A stretch of DNA of 64,000 nt, from contig NZ_CANTKB010000007.1 of assembly GCF_947654165.1 (NCBI RefSeq), forward strand, positions 1 through 64,000, given 5' to 3'. Under the pieces are notes generated by a model. It did not search any database, had not been told where the DNA came from, and saw only the letters and a list, made by a program, of their open reading frames with translations. The stretch comes from an uncultured Blautia sp. Its GTDB lineage: Bacteria; Bacillota; Clostridia; Lachnospirales; Lachnospiraceae. Of the stretch, positions 35,601-43,580 are shown one piece after another. Position 1 is the first letter of the stretch. Each line of letters begins with the position of its first letter. The translations under genes were made by a program, and so were the position numbers.

Positions 35601-36482
35601 TTATTCTTGATTTTCTCTTTCTTGCAGATACTTCTCCATATTCTCTTCAAATGCTCGCAAAGAATCTGCTCTGGCAGCTATTTTATGCAGAGCCTTCAAA
35701 TCTTCCAGTTTCTCAAGTCTTGCAATCCTGTCTCGAATTCCATTGGGAAGTTCGCCCAAATCTTCCAGGAGGTCCAAAACAGCTTCTTGCGTGGCTTCTA
35801 TTCTTCCTTCCTGCTTTTCCTCCCGCAGCATTTCTTCAAATATCATATAACGCTCTCCCATCTTGCGGTCTGTCTTGATATTACGGATGGTTTCCTGGAA
35901 CTGTTTCACCAGTTCATCCTGGAAATCTTCTTCGCTTTCTTCTAGATCAGCCGTCACAAACTTCAGGAATCTGACAAGTTCCGGTGGTACCTCTTCCTCG
36001 TTTTCTCCTTTGGTGCTGAGAAAAATGGTACAGCTTCCGTCATCCAGTTTCACCTTTGTATTTTCCCTGCATTCATTCCCAAAAGTATAGCAGTACAGAT
36101 GCTCTTCAAAGGGATCAAAATCGCAGACAAAAATCACAAACGTCTCCGGTAAAGTTTCATAATCTTCTCCGTTTGCCAGTAACTCCATCACCATCTGGCT
36201 GTGGTAGTACCGACTCCGCTTCCCAAGGGCTTTCTTCTTCCTTACCTGCATTTCCACATTATAATGGGTATGGTTCTCATCTTCTGCATAAATATCCAGG
36301 CGTACACCTTTGTATTCCGGATGGTAGACAAGGCTCTTCTCCCTGCTTACCACCACATGTGCAATAGGAAATCCAAGAACCATTTCAAGAAATCCCTTGC
36401 AATTTCTCTCTACGCTCATGACTGCACCAAAAAGAAAGTTGTCCTTAATTGTCAAATCCTGTAATGTTTTTCGTTTCCTCAT
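35601..36482 (-). CDS. Rpn family PD-(D/E)XK nuclease / transposase-like protein, copy B
   Basis: A 293-residue paralogue almost identical to copy A over the nuclease core (GVRLDIYAEDENHTHYNVEM, VEMQVRKK). It is four residues shorter because it has one GRIE unit instead of two in the C-terminal helical region, and a few other substitutions are clustered there (for example LDLLEDL for LELLEDL, ARLEKLED for AGLENLED). ATG at 36482 with GGAGGAAAT upstream. Rpn proteins can nick or cut DNA and promote recombination; the role of a tandem pair is unknown. Confidence 0.87.
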   Translation of the reverse strand: MRKRKTLQDLTIKDNFLFGAVMSVERNCKGFLEMVLGFPIAHVVVSREKSLVYHPEYKGVRLDIYAEDENHTHYNVEMQVRKKKALGKRSRYYHSQMVMELLANGEDYETLPETFVIFVCDFDPFEEHLYCYTFGNECRENTKVKLDDGSCTIFLSTKGENEEEVPPELVRFLKFVTADLEESEEDFQDELVKQFQETIRNIKTDRKMGERYMIFEEMLREEKQEGRIEATQEAVLDLLEDLGELPNGIRDRIARLEKLEDLKALHKIAARADSLRAFEENMEKYLQERENQE

Positions 36483-36577
36483 ATTTCCTCCAGTTCTACA
36501 GAGGAATCCTATGGAAAAATTATAGCATATGGTTGTGGAAAAGACTATATCTTTGACCGAAACATTTTTCATCTTAT

Positions 36578-36910
36578 TTAGGAATCTAAAATATCTCGCA
36601 GGCAATCAAGAAATGCCGATTCTCCGAAAGTATTTATCTTAAACAGCATCGCCTGACTTCCTCCTGATGTGATCGCAGATATCTTTACAGGACTGTTTCC
36701 ACTTTGAAATAAGGTAACATTTAAACTGACTCGGTTTCCTCCCATGGCACTATACCGCTCAAACACACGTACACTGCATCTTGCATTGCCATCTGCAAAA
36801 TCACTGATATCTTCCAATGAAGCCGTTGAACTGCCATTCATAATCCCATTTTCTATGCGATGGAGCAATTCATCAAAATCATAATTTAATTCACGTTCCA
36901 ATTTTGCCAT
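36578..36910 (-). CDS. Small conserved protein, possibly DUF6054
   Basis: A 110-residue protein. The N-terminus is helical (LERELNYDFDELLHRIENGI). A strand-rich middle follows (CSVRVFERYSAMGGNRVSLN, VTLFQSGNSPVKISAITSGG). The C-terminus is helical again. The fold pattern suits a small single-domain cytosolic protein of the DUF6054 kind, a recollection I cannot verify here. The ATG follows GGGAGGAAGTATGAT. It ends just inside the upstream sequence of the duplicated nuclease unit. Confidence 0.6.
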   Translation of the reverse strand: MAKLERELNYDFDELLHRIENGIMNGSSTASLEDISDFADGNARCSVRVFERYSAMGGNRVSLNVTLFQSGNSPVKISAITSGGSQAMLFKINTFGESAFLDCLRDILDS

Positions 36911-36989
36911 ATCATACTTCCTCCCTTTTTTTGTAACATCTTATGGTTAAATTATAATCTATTTTTTTGCAGAAAAAAACTATGATTTC

Positions 36990-37018
36990 TTGCTTCTCTT
37001 TGCAGAAATGCTTATAAT
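36990..37018 (+). promoter_or_regulatory. Promoter of luxS
   Basis: TTGCTT (36990-36995), 17-bp spacer, TATAAT (37013-37018), 33 bp before the luxS ATG, which has AAAAAGGAGACGCTCAA as ribosome site. Confidence 0.75.
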
Positions 37019-37051
37019 GAAGAAAAACATACGAAAAAGGAGACGCTCAAA

Positions 37052-37531
37052 ATGGAAAAAATCGCAAGCTTTACTATTGACCATATAAAATTAAAACCAG
37101 GTGTTTATGTATCCAGAAAGGATGTCGTAGGTGACCAGGTGATCACTACGTTTGACCTGCGGATGACTTCCCCAAACGATGAACCAGTTATGAACACTGC
37201 GGAAGTTCATACCATAGAGCACCTGGGTGCTACCTTCCTTCGCAATCATAAGGAATTCGGCACAAAAACCATTTATTTCGGCCCTATGGGATGCAGAACA
37301 GGATTTTATCTTCTCCTGGCTGGTGATTATGAATCCAGAGATATTGTACCGTTGATGAGGGAAATGTACACCTTTATCCGTGATTTTCATGAGGAAGTAC
37401 CTGGGGCTTCTGCCAAAGACTGCGGAAATTATCTGGACATGAACCTTGGCATGGCAAACTGGCTGGCAAAGAAATATCTGGATGAAGTTCTTACTAATAT
37501 TTCAGAAGACAGGCTGGTGTATCCTGAGTAA
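37052..37531 (+). CDS. luxS: S-ribosylhomocysteine lyase LuxS
   Basis: A 159-residue LuxS, which cleaves S-ribosylhomocysteine into homocysteine and the autoinducer-2 precursor DPD. The metal-binding motif HTIEHLGATFLRN (residues ~53-65) and the catalytic Cys loop GPMGCRTGFYLLL (~84-96) are intact. The third metal ligand lies in KDCGNYLDMNLGMAN. Normal length and own promoter; no neighbour of the activated methyl cycle. Confidence 0.96.
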   Translation: MEKIASFTIDHIKLKPGVYVSRKDVVGDQVITTFDLRMTSPNDEPVMNTAEVHTIEHLGATFLRNHKEFGTKTIYFGPMGCRTGFYLLLAGDYESRDIVPLMREMYTFIRDFHEEVPGASAKDCGNYLDMNLGMANWLAKKYLDEVLTNISEDRLVYPE

Positions 37532-37546
37532 AATTCGCTTAGCATG

Positions 37547-37873
37547 ACATAGAAAAGAGGCTATGTATTATGGGATGATAACATTCCCATTGGGCTGCTC
37601 CGTTACAATCTTTTCTGGGACAACACACCTTTTTGCACTATGCTGTATATTGATGGAAAACATCAAGGAAAGGGATATGGAAAAATCCTTATGGAATATT
37701 GGGAAAAGGATATGAAATCACAAGGCTATGGGATGCTTTTAACATCCACTCAGGCAGATGAACAGGCACAGCATTTCTACAGAAAACTTGGGTATAAAGA
37801 TTGTGGCGGCTTTGTCATAGACATCCCCAAATATGCACAGCCTATGGAACTGTTTTTCATAAAAAACATCTAA
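37547..37873 (+). pseudogene. GNAT acetyltransferase remnant lacking its N-terminus
   Basis: From a stop codon at about 37547 the frame reads YVLWDDNIPIGLLRYNLFWD and then the acetyl-CoA loop DGKHQGKGYGKILMEYWEKD, ending FFIKNI at 37873. A typical GNAT protein would have about 40-50 further residues at the front; they are absent, and no start codon with a ribosome site precedes the conserved part. An internal ATG at 37640 would give a 77-residue fragment. It is most likely a truncated gene. Confidence 0.6.
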
Positions 37874-37903
37874 AAATTTTTATATAACATGAGGTAACAG
37901 ACA

Positions 37904-38434
37904 ATGATAACATACCGCACTCTATGTGAATCTGAAATAGACCGCACACTTTTTCATGACTTTATCCGCAGGCAGGTAGTAACCAAATGCTGGCGTAAGG
38001 AAGACGGGCAATGGCTCATAAAAGATGCACCATTTATTGATGACTGGACCGAAGATGATTATCTGTTTCTCATAGATTGTCTGAAAGAAACGATTTCTAC
38101 AGGCGGTCTTGTCCACGGTGCATTTGCAGATCAAAAATTAAAAGGCTTTGTCGCTGTTTTGCCTGAACTCTTTGGCGGAGAAAACCAATACCTGGATCTT
38201 GCAGCCATTCACGTTTCTCAGGATATGCGAAACAGCGGTATCGGAAAAGCTCTTTTTCTCACAGCCAAACAATGGGCAAAAGAGCAGGGGGCAAAAAAGC
38301 TCTACATCTCCGCTCATTCTGCGGTGGAGAGCCAGGCATTTTATAAAAAAATGGGATGCGTGGAAGCGAAAGTTTATCATCAAAAGCATGTGGAAGCAGA
38401 GCCTTTTGACTGTCAGTTAGAGGTTCTATTGTAA
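37904..38434 (+). CDS. GNAT family N-acetyltransferase
   Basis: A 176-residue acetyltransferase. Motif A is LDLAAIHVSQDMRNSGIGKA (residues ~96-115), where RNSGIG binds acetyl-CoA. Motif B contains AHSAVESQAFYKKMGCVEA. The N-terminus has WRKEDGQWLIKDAPFIDDW, a form seen in GNATs found beside AraC-type regulators. ATG follows CATGAGGTAACAGACA. Substrate unknown. Confidence 0.85.
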   Translation: MITYRTLCESEIDRTLFHDFIRRQVVTKCWRKEDGQWLIKDAPFIDDWTEDDYLFLIDCLKETISTGGLVHGAFADQKLKGFVAVLPELFGGENQYLDLAAIHVSQDMRNSGIGKALFLTAKQWAKEQGAKKLYISAHSAVESQAFYKKMGCVEAKVYHQKHVEAEPFDCQLEVLL

Positions 38435-38469
38435 GCTATGAGAAGAAAAAAACGTAAAAATATCTTTGC

Positions 38470-38580
38470 AGAATAAAGACCATCTTTTTCCAGCAATTTC
38501 ACACAAACTATTTCACAAAGATGTTTAAAAAATATGTAGGAAAAACGCCAAAAGACTACCGGAAAGAGATTCTTTCCTGA
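38470..38580 (+). pseudogene. AraC-family regulator C-terminal remnant
   Basis: About 30 codons ending at the TGA 38578-38580 read FFQQFHTNYFTKMFKKYVGK followed by TPKDYRKEILS. This is the last helix of an AraC-type DNA-binding domain (YFxKxFKKxxGxTPxxYR). No upstream part exists, so the gene has been lost except for its tail. Confidence 0.65.
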
Positions 38581-38589
38581 GCAGCCTTT

Positions 38590-39897
38590 TTATGATTTCC
38601 TGTCAATATCTTTTAATTCCATCGCATCTGGAATCTCAAAGAGAAAAACATCCTCCAAATGCTGGTTTACAACACTTTTTCCGCCTTTATCTCCTTCGAT
38701 TCTAAGAAGCTCCGGAACATAGCGTTCATGAAAGATAACCGGATTTCCTGCTTTTCCATCATGGGATATGCAGCCGATACCCTTTCCGGTTTTTAGAAAG
38801 ACGGACAAAAACTCTTCTACGGTATGTTTCTTTAAAAAAGGCTGATCTGCCACACAAAACAGATAATACTGCTCTGTTTCCTGGTTTTTCTGTATCATGG
38901 CAGTCTGCAGTCCCAATTTCAGAGAAGAAGAAATCCCAAGAGCACTGTTGTTATTTTTAACTGCTGCGATCCTTTGTCTGTGAAGATAGTTCAGGATTTC
39001 TTCGTATTGCGTGACCACGGTAAGAGATTGGAGCTTATGATTCTCTTTGATTTCATTCAGCCCCTCCAGAAGATGGAGATACATCGGTTTCCCATCCAGC
39101 TTTTCCAACAGTTTATTTCCTCCGAATCTTCTGGAAAAACCGGCTGCCAGATAAATTCCGTGAATCGCTTTTTTCCATCCATGAAGAAAAACAGGTGCCA
39201 AAATCTGTTTCTGCAAAGCCGCTGCACGCTCCTCCGGTGCAGACAGTATGTCTGCCTGATTCATGACTACCGCTATTTTGGCCGCTGGATACCGGGACTT
39301 CAGTGGCATCACATATCCCTGTTCTATCAGAATCCCCATGGTTTCTTCTGTAATCTCCGTTCTGTCAACATCAACCCCTTGCTTTTCCGCATCTGCCAAA
39401 ATACGTTCTGCTTCCTGCAAACGGAAACAGCTTTCTTTCAAGGTCCTTCCCAGGGCACCTGCCCCTGCAAAGATCAGAATATGGGTACACTCCTTGGGAA
39501 TCACAGGTTCCTGTTTTCCCGGAACTTTCAGCGGAAATCGTTTTGCCCCATCTGCCTCCACAAGAATCACATCTGCTTTTTTCTTTACCTGCTCCCATAC
39601 AGGAACAGAAAGTCCCTTGATTTTTCCCGGCTGTTCAGCACGACTTCCTGCGATTAAAAATCCATTTTTCTCCAGTTGTTCCGCAATTTCCTCTGCTGAT
39701 GCATCCACGCATCCCGGTTGATTCAGGTTCAAAGGATGCTCCATATGAGTTGTTGTTGTTACCAATACCTTTTTTCCCTGTGCTGCCAGGTCTCTGGCCA
39801 GTTCCAACATACCGGAGGTCTTACCTCCAGCTCCCACAAAAGAGAGAACCGGAGAATCCGCTTCCCCCATCTTTTCCACAATCTGCTTAATTCTCAT
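38590..39897 (-). CDS. yqeC: YqeC - MobA-like fusion, selenium-dependent molybdenum hydroxylase accessory protein
   Basis: A 435-residue two-part protein. Residues ~1-220 are YqeC-like, with a P-loop-like VLSFVGAGGKTSGMLELARD, VTTTTHMEHP and VILVEADGAKRFPLKVPG. Residues ~240-430 are a MobA/MocA nucleotidyltransferase: IHGIYLAAGFSRRFGGNKLL, then FCVADQPFLKKHTV and the later GNPVIFHERYV. MocA-type enzymes attach CTP or GTP to molybdopterin. With YqeB and YedF next to it, this matches the accessory set for selenium-dependent molybdenum hydroxylases (xanthine dehydrogenase-like). It overlaps yqeB by 11 bases. Confidence 0.85.
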   Translation of the reverse strand: MRIKQIVEKMGEADSPVLSFVGAGGKTSGMLELARDLAAQGKKVLVTTTTHMEHPLNLNQPGCVDASAEEIAEQLEKNGFLIAGSRAEQPGKIKGLSVPVWEQVKKKADVILVEADGAKRFPLKVPGKQEPVIPKECTHILIFAGAGALGRTLKESCFRLQEAERILADAEKQGVDVDRTEITEETMGILIEQGYVMPLKSRYPAAKIAVVMNQADILSAPEERAAALQKQILAPVFLHGWKKAIHGIYLAAGFSRRFGGNKLLEKLDGKPMYLHLLEGLNEIKENHKLQSLTVVTQYEEILNYLHRQRIAAVKNNNSALGISSSLKLGLQTAMIQKNQETEQYYLFCVADQPFLKKHTVEEFLSVFLKTGKGIGCISHDGKAGNPVIFHERYVPELLRIEGDKGGKSVVNQHLEDVFLFEIPDAMELKDIDRKS

Positions 39898-40714
39898 GGT
39901 TTTTCTTTAACATTCCTTTTTCATAGGCAGAGACTAATTCTAATACACTTCCGGCAATGCATCTTGCCTTATCAGAGATCAGGGCACAATATGCCGCAGA
40001 CTCTTTTCTCGGATCTACATCAGCCGTTTTAAAGTGCTCTGTCACCAGAAATCCATCCTGAATGATTCCACGCAGCACTCCTGGAATCTCTGTACATACT
40101 TCTACCGTCCCCTGTTCTGTTTCAATCCACCCAATACTTTCCCCGACTTCCACCCAGTCTCCGATCTCATGTCTCTGGTGAAACACACCGCTGCAAGGTG
40201 CATGGATTACCCGTTCTTTTCCATATCCTCCTATGACACCCGGAATCCCGGTATTGGCAATGGCAAAACCACTTTCTATGATTCTGCCTAAATAGTGGCC
40301 TCGTTTTGTCTCTATCACATAGTCCACATCGTTCCCCGCCTCAAAACCAGGTCCCAGAGCAATGGTCAGTTCTGCCATATCACGTCTGGTTCCCAGATTC
40401 TTCTTTGCCAGGATCCCGTCAATGAGAATCTCCGGATGATATGTTTTCAGGCTGGATCCCTCCTTGTCTGCCAGAAGAACCGGATTGCCCGGTGCTGATT
40501 TTTCCAGGGCTTCTTCAAAAGAATTTACCCGGGTACAGACCATTCCTTCTACTTCCATAGTTCCTACATAAACTGCCTGGCAAAAAGAGGCCAGTCGGCG
40601 GATGGCAGAGGGCCTCTCGCTTTCCAGAATAATCACCGGATATCCACTTTTGCTCAACTTATAAATCGTTCCGGTTGCCAGGTCTCCTCCGCCTCTTACA
40701 ATAATCGGCTTCAT
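39887..40714 (-). CDS. yqeB: YqeB / EF2563 family selenium-dependent molybdenum hydroxylase system protein
   Basis: A 275-residue protein with a Rossmann-like start IIVRGGGDLATGTIYKLSKS (residues ~4-23). The biotinyl-lipoyl-like segment HAPCSGVFHQRHEIGDWVEV comes further on, and IALGPGFEAGNDVDYVIET lies in the middle. These are features of the EF2563/YqeB family that co-occurs with selenium-modified molybdenum hydroxylases. It lies between yedF and the yqeC-mobA fusion. The hydroxylase itself and selD are not in the window. Confidence 0.85.
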   Translation of the reverse strand: MKPIIVRGGGDLATGTIYKLSKSGYPVIILESERPSAIRRLASFCQAVYVGTMEVEGMVCTRVNSFEEALEKSAPGNPVLLADKEGSSLKTYHPEILIDGILAKKNLGTRRDMAELTIALGPGFEAGNDVDYVIETKRGHYLGRIIESGFAIANTGIPGVIGGYGKERVIHAPCSGVFHQRHEIGDWVEVGESIGWIETEQGTVEVCTEIPGVLRGIIQDGFLVTEHFKTADVDPRKESAAYCALISDKARCIAGSVLELVSAYEKGMLKKNHEN

Positions 40715-40736
40715 AACATGTTCTCCTCATTCTGTC

Positions 40737-41357
40737 TCAAGGCTTTATGATCAAGTCTGCCTTTGCCTGGGTTTCTACGATCACATACATATTTGCCACA
40801 GATCCTACCTGTAACTTTTCTTCCAGCCCATAATAATTTAAACAGGTTCCGCAGGTAAGAATCTCCACACCGGCTTCTGCAAGGGTCTGCAGATCCACAA
40901 GTACCGGAGAACCCTCACAAGATAAAAAGGCACCTTTATTATATAAAAGAACAGTAGAGGGCAGGGAATCTAACTGGGTAAGGGCATAGACAAACCCTTT
41001 CATCAGAATATCTCCTAGTTTTTCTTCTCCATCTCCCATTTTGTCCGAAGAAATCACCACCACGGTTTTCTTCGCACCGGCAATACTGCAGTTTTGAAGA
41101 TCCTGAGGAAGGTCTGCCTCCTGATTTCCTTCTTTTGTAACAGTGATCCGCACCTGGTAATGCTTGTCTCCTAATTTTACAGATGCGTATTCTGCCTCCT
41201 GAGAATTGGCCAGTTTTCTCAGATTCGCAACAGCCATCTCATTGTCTACATCCACCAGGATCACAGTTCCCGGCTGACTCTGGTCCATTTCCTTTTTTGT
41301 CAAAATAACTGGTTTGGGACAGGTTAATCCTCTTGCATCGATTATTTTTTCCATCAT
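40737..41357 (-). CDS. yedF: Selenium metabolism protein YedF (TusA-like plus DsrE-like)
   Basis: A 206-residue protein. Residues 1-75 are a TusA/SirA-like domain with DARGLTCPKPVILTKKEM (CPxP motif, Cys ~13). Residues ~95-206 are DsrE-like, with VVVISSDKMGDGEEKLGDIL and the Cys-containing VEILTCGTCLNYYGLEEKLQ. This two-domain form is the YedF variant tied to selenium-labile molybdenum hydroxylases, where it probably carries sulfur or selenium. It overlaps the DUF3343 gene by four bases. Confidence 0.88.
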   Translation of the reverse strand: MMEKIIDARGLTCPKPVILTKKEMDQSQPGTVILVDVDNEMAVANLRKLANSQEAEYASVKLGDKHYQVRITVTKEGNQEADLPQDLQNCSIAGAKKTVVVISSDKMGDGEEKLGDILMKGFVYALTQLDSLPSTVLLYNKGAFLSCEGSPVLVDLQTLAEAGVEILTCGTCLNYYGLEEKLQVGSVANMYVIVETQAKADLIIKP

Positions 41358-41617
41358 ATATTCCCTCTTTCTTTTCTCTCGAATAACTGGATCTCATAAA
41401 TCCCCTGAACTTTTATCTTCTGTTCCTGTATCAGATTTTCCAGAATTGGACGCTGTTCTAAGGAAGCGGACCACGCCAGCCCACATCCTGCAGAAATGGA
41501 TCCCGGAAGGGGAATCATCCTTCCCTCTATCCCATGCTCCTGAAAATACGCTTCTGCTTCGATTGCATCCGTTGTCTCTGAAAACGCTGCTACTAATTTC
41601 AAAACTCTGGTTCTCAT
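41354..41617 (-). CDS. DUF3343 family small protein
   Basis: An 87-residue protein with AAFSETTDAIEAEAYFQEHG and the glycine/cysteine block LPGSISAGCGLAWSA, the signature of DUF3343. Members lie beside yedF in selenium/molybdenum gene sets and are thought to be putative Se/S carriers because of the conserved Cys. It overlaps both neighbours: ATGA with the ABC-F stop codon and ATGA with yedF. All five genes therefore form a tightly coupled string. Confidence 0.85.
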   Translation of the reverse strand: MRTRVLKLVAAFSETTDAIEAEAYFQEHGIEGRMIPLPGSISAGCGLAWSASLEQRPILENLIQEQKIKVQGIYEIQLFERKERGNI

Positions 41618-43410
41618 GATTTCTTCTGCTCCTCAATCTTCTCGGCCAGATCATTGAGATATACCCAGCGGTCCATTTTTTCTTCCAGCCTTGTCTCTGC
41701 TTCTTCTTTCTCTTTGGTAAGCTCATTCAGCTTTCCTGAGTTTGTTGCATTGGCCATAATATCCTGTTCCAGTTTCTCGATTCTCTCTTCCAATGCAGCG
41801 ATTTCATCATCAATAGTCTCAAATTCTCTCTGCTCTTTAAAGGAGAATTTCAGCTTGACCGGACGGTTCTGTTTCCAGGAAGTTCCGTTGTCCTTATTGT
41901 CCTTTTTTATCTTTTCCGGAACCTCTGTCAGAATCTCTCCTCTTCTTTCTCTGGCTTCCAGATAATCCGTATATCCGCCCTCATACTGACTAAGATGTCC
42001 GTTTCCGTCAAAAGCGAAAATCCGATCCACCACATTGTCCAGAAAATATCTGTCATGAGATACCGTTACCACAATACCGGAAAATGAATTGAGATAATCT
42101 TCCAGAATTGTCAGTGTAGGAATATCCAGGTTGTTTCCCGGCTCATCCAAAAGCAGCAGGTTTATTTCACTGGACAGGACACCCAGAAGATATAATCTTC
42201 GTTTTTCGCCACCTGACAGTTTCCCGATAGGGGCATACTGCATATCCGGAGTAAAAAGGAAACGTTCCAGCATCTGAGAGGCACTGATCTTGCCGTCTCT
42301 GGTGGTGATATACTCTGCAATGTCCTTCACATAGTCAATCACCCTCTGGTTATCATCCATTTCCTGCTCCTCCTGAGCAAAATAACCGATTTTAATGGTC
42401 TCTCCCACTTCGATCGACCCCTCATCCGGCTGTATCAAACCTGCCATCAGCTTCATCAACGTGGATTTTCCACAGCCGTTTGGTCCGATGATTCCCAATT
42501 TCTGGTTCTTTAGTAAAATATAACTGAAATCCTCCAGGATTTTCTTATCCCCGTAGTGTTTGCTCACATGGTGCAGTTCGACAGTCTTTTTCCCCATTCT
42601 TGTTTCTACAGAATCCAGTTCTACATTCTGATCCTGTACCGGAGCTTTTCCGTTTTTTAATGCCTCCAGACGCTCTAAGCGTGCCCTCTGCTTTGTACTT
42701 CTCGCACGGCATCCTCGCTTCGCCCACTCTAACTCCATGCGGAGAATACTCTGACGTTTCCGCTCAGAAGCCAGTTCCATCTCCTCTCTCTCTGCCTTCC
42801 GCTCCAGAAATCCTGAATAGTTGGATTCGTAGCTGTAAATCTTTCCGTGGCTGATCTCCAGAATCTTATTGGTCACTTTATCCATAAAATAACGGTCATG
42901 CGTCACCATCAGAACGGTTCCCCGAAATCCTTTCAGATATTCTTCCAGCCATGCGATCATCTGCTCGTCCAAGTGATTGGTAGGCTCGTCAAGAAGCAGT
43001 ACATCAAACTCTGATGCCAGGATCTTTGCCATTGCCACCTTTCGTCTCTGTCCTCCGGAAAGGTGTTCCAGCAAAGTGTCCTCCTCTGTAATTCCAAGCT
43101 GGTTTAGATTGCTCTGTACCAGCCAGTCTGTATCCGGATTCCCATCCATAGCATAGGAATGTACTGTAGCATTCTTTGGAAACTCCGGATTTTGAGGAAG
43201 ATATGCGATCTTCAGACTGTTCTGACGGATGATCTGTCCTGCGTCCGGCTCCTCTGCCTGTGCAACCATCTTCAGCAAAGTACTCTTTCCTGTACCGTTG
43301 ATACCAATGATCCCGACTTTATCTCCCTGATGCACCCCAAAAGAGGCATCCTCAAAAATCACTTTATCTCCGTATAGTTTACTGATATGCTCTATATTTA
43401 TAATGTTCAT
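41614..43410 (-). CDS. ABC-F family ATPase (ribosome-associated type)
   Basis: A 598-residue soluble protein with two ABC domains and no membrane segments. First domain: Walker A GINGTGKST, LSGGQRRK, LLDEPTNHLD. The linker (~220-275, highly basic helical) follows. Second domain: GPNGCGKST, LSGGEKRR, and LLDEPGNNLD in place of the usual DEPTNHLD. A C-terminal coiled coil (residues ~525-598) follows. ABC-F proteins act on the ribosome E site, for translation quality or antibiotic protection; the subfamily (Uup/YdiF-like) cannot be fixed by eye. It heads the selenium accessory string through an ATGA overlap. Confidence 0.9.
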   Translation of the reverse strand: MNIINIEHISKLYGDKVIFEDASFGVHQGDKVGIIGINGTGKSTLLKMVAQAEEPDAGQIIRQNSLKIAYLPQNPEFPKNATVHSYAMDGNPDTDWLVQSNLNQLGITEEDTLLEHLSGGQRRKVAMAKILASEFDVLLLDEPTNHLDEQMIAWLEEYLKGFRGTVLMVTHDRYFMDKVTNKILEISHGKIYSYESNYSGFLERKAEREEMELASERKRQSILRMELEWAKRGCRARSTKQRARLERLEALKNGKAPVQDQNVELDSVETRMGKKTVELHHVSKHYGDKKILEDFSYILLKNQKLGIIGPNGCGKSTLMKLMAGLIQPDEGSIEVGETIKIGYFAQEEQEMDDNQRVIDYVKDIAEYITTRDGKISASQMLERFLFTPDMQYAPIGKLSGGEKRRLYLLGVLSSEINLLLLDEPGNNLDIPTLTILEDYLNSFSGIVVTVSHDRYFLDNVVDRIFAFDGNGHLSQYEGGYTDYLEARERRGEILTEVPEKIKKDNKDNGTSWKQNRPVKLKFSFKEQREFETIDDEIAALEERIEKLEQDIMANATNSGKLNELTKEKEEAETRLEEKMDRWVYLNDLAEKIEEQKKS

Positions 43411-43580
43411 TTCTAACTCCTTTACCGCTTTCCCTTCTCTACAATCTTATCGGATTTGTCCATTATCGTCAATGCCTCTGTCCATTTCCCCTGAAAAACC
43501 TCGAATTTGGAATTGCCAAGCCTTTCCAAACATGCTATTTTATTATATGTTATTACAATTTTATCTTGGAGGATTTACTT

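Larger units (their letters stand above)
35459..36570 (-). repeat. Copy B of the 1.1-kb tandem duplication
   Basis: Second unit of the tandem duplication; see copy A at 34266-35402. The match ends at about 36570, just past the upstream sequence CTACAGAGGAATCCTATG and a short A/T-rich block. The start-codon-to-start-codon offset is 1168 bp. Confidence 0.9.

Noticed and set aside
34421..35650. Longer version (409 codons) of the first Rpn gene
   Set aside because: The first 112 codons cover the 3' flank of the duplicated unit and have no ribosome site; the ATG at 35314 has GGAGGAAAT and matches the start of copy B.
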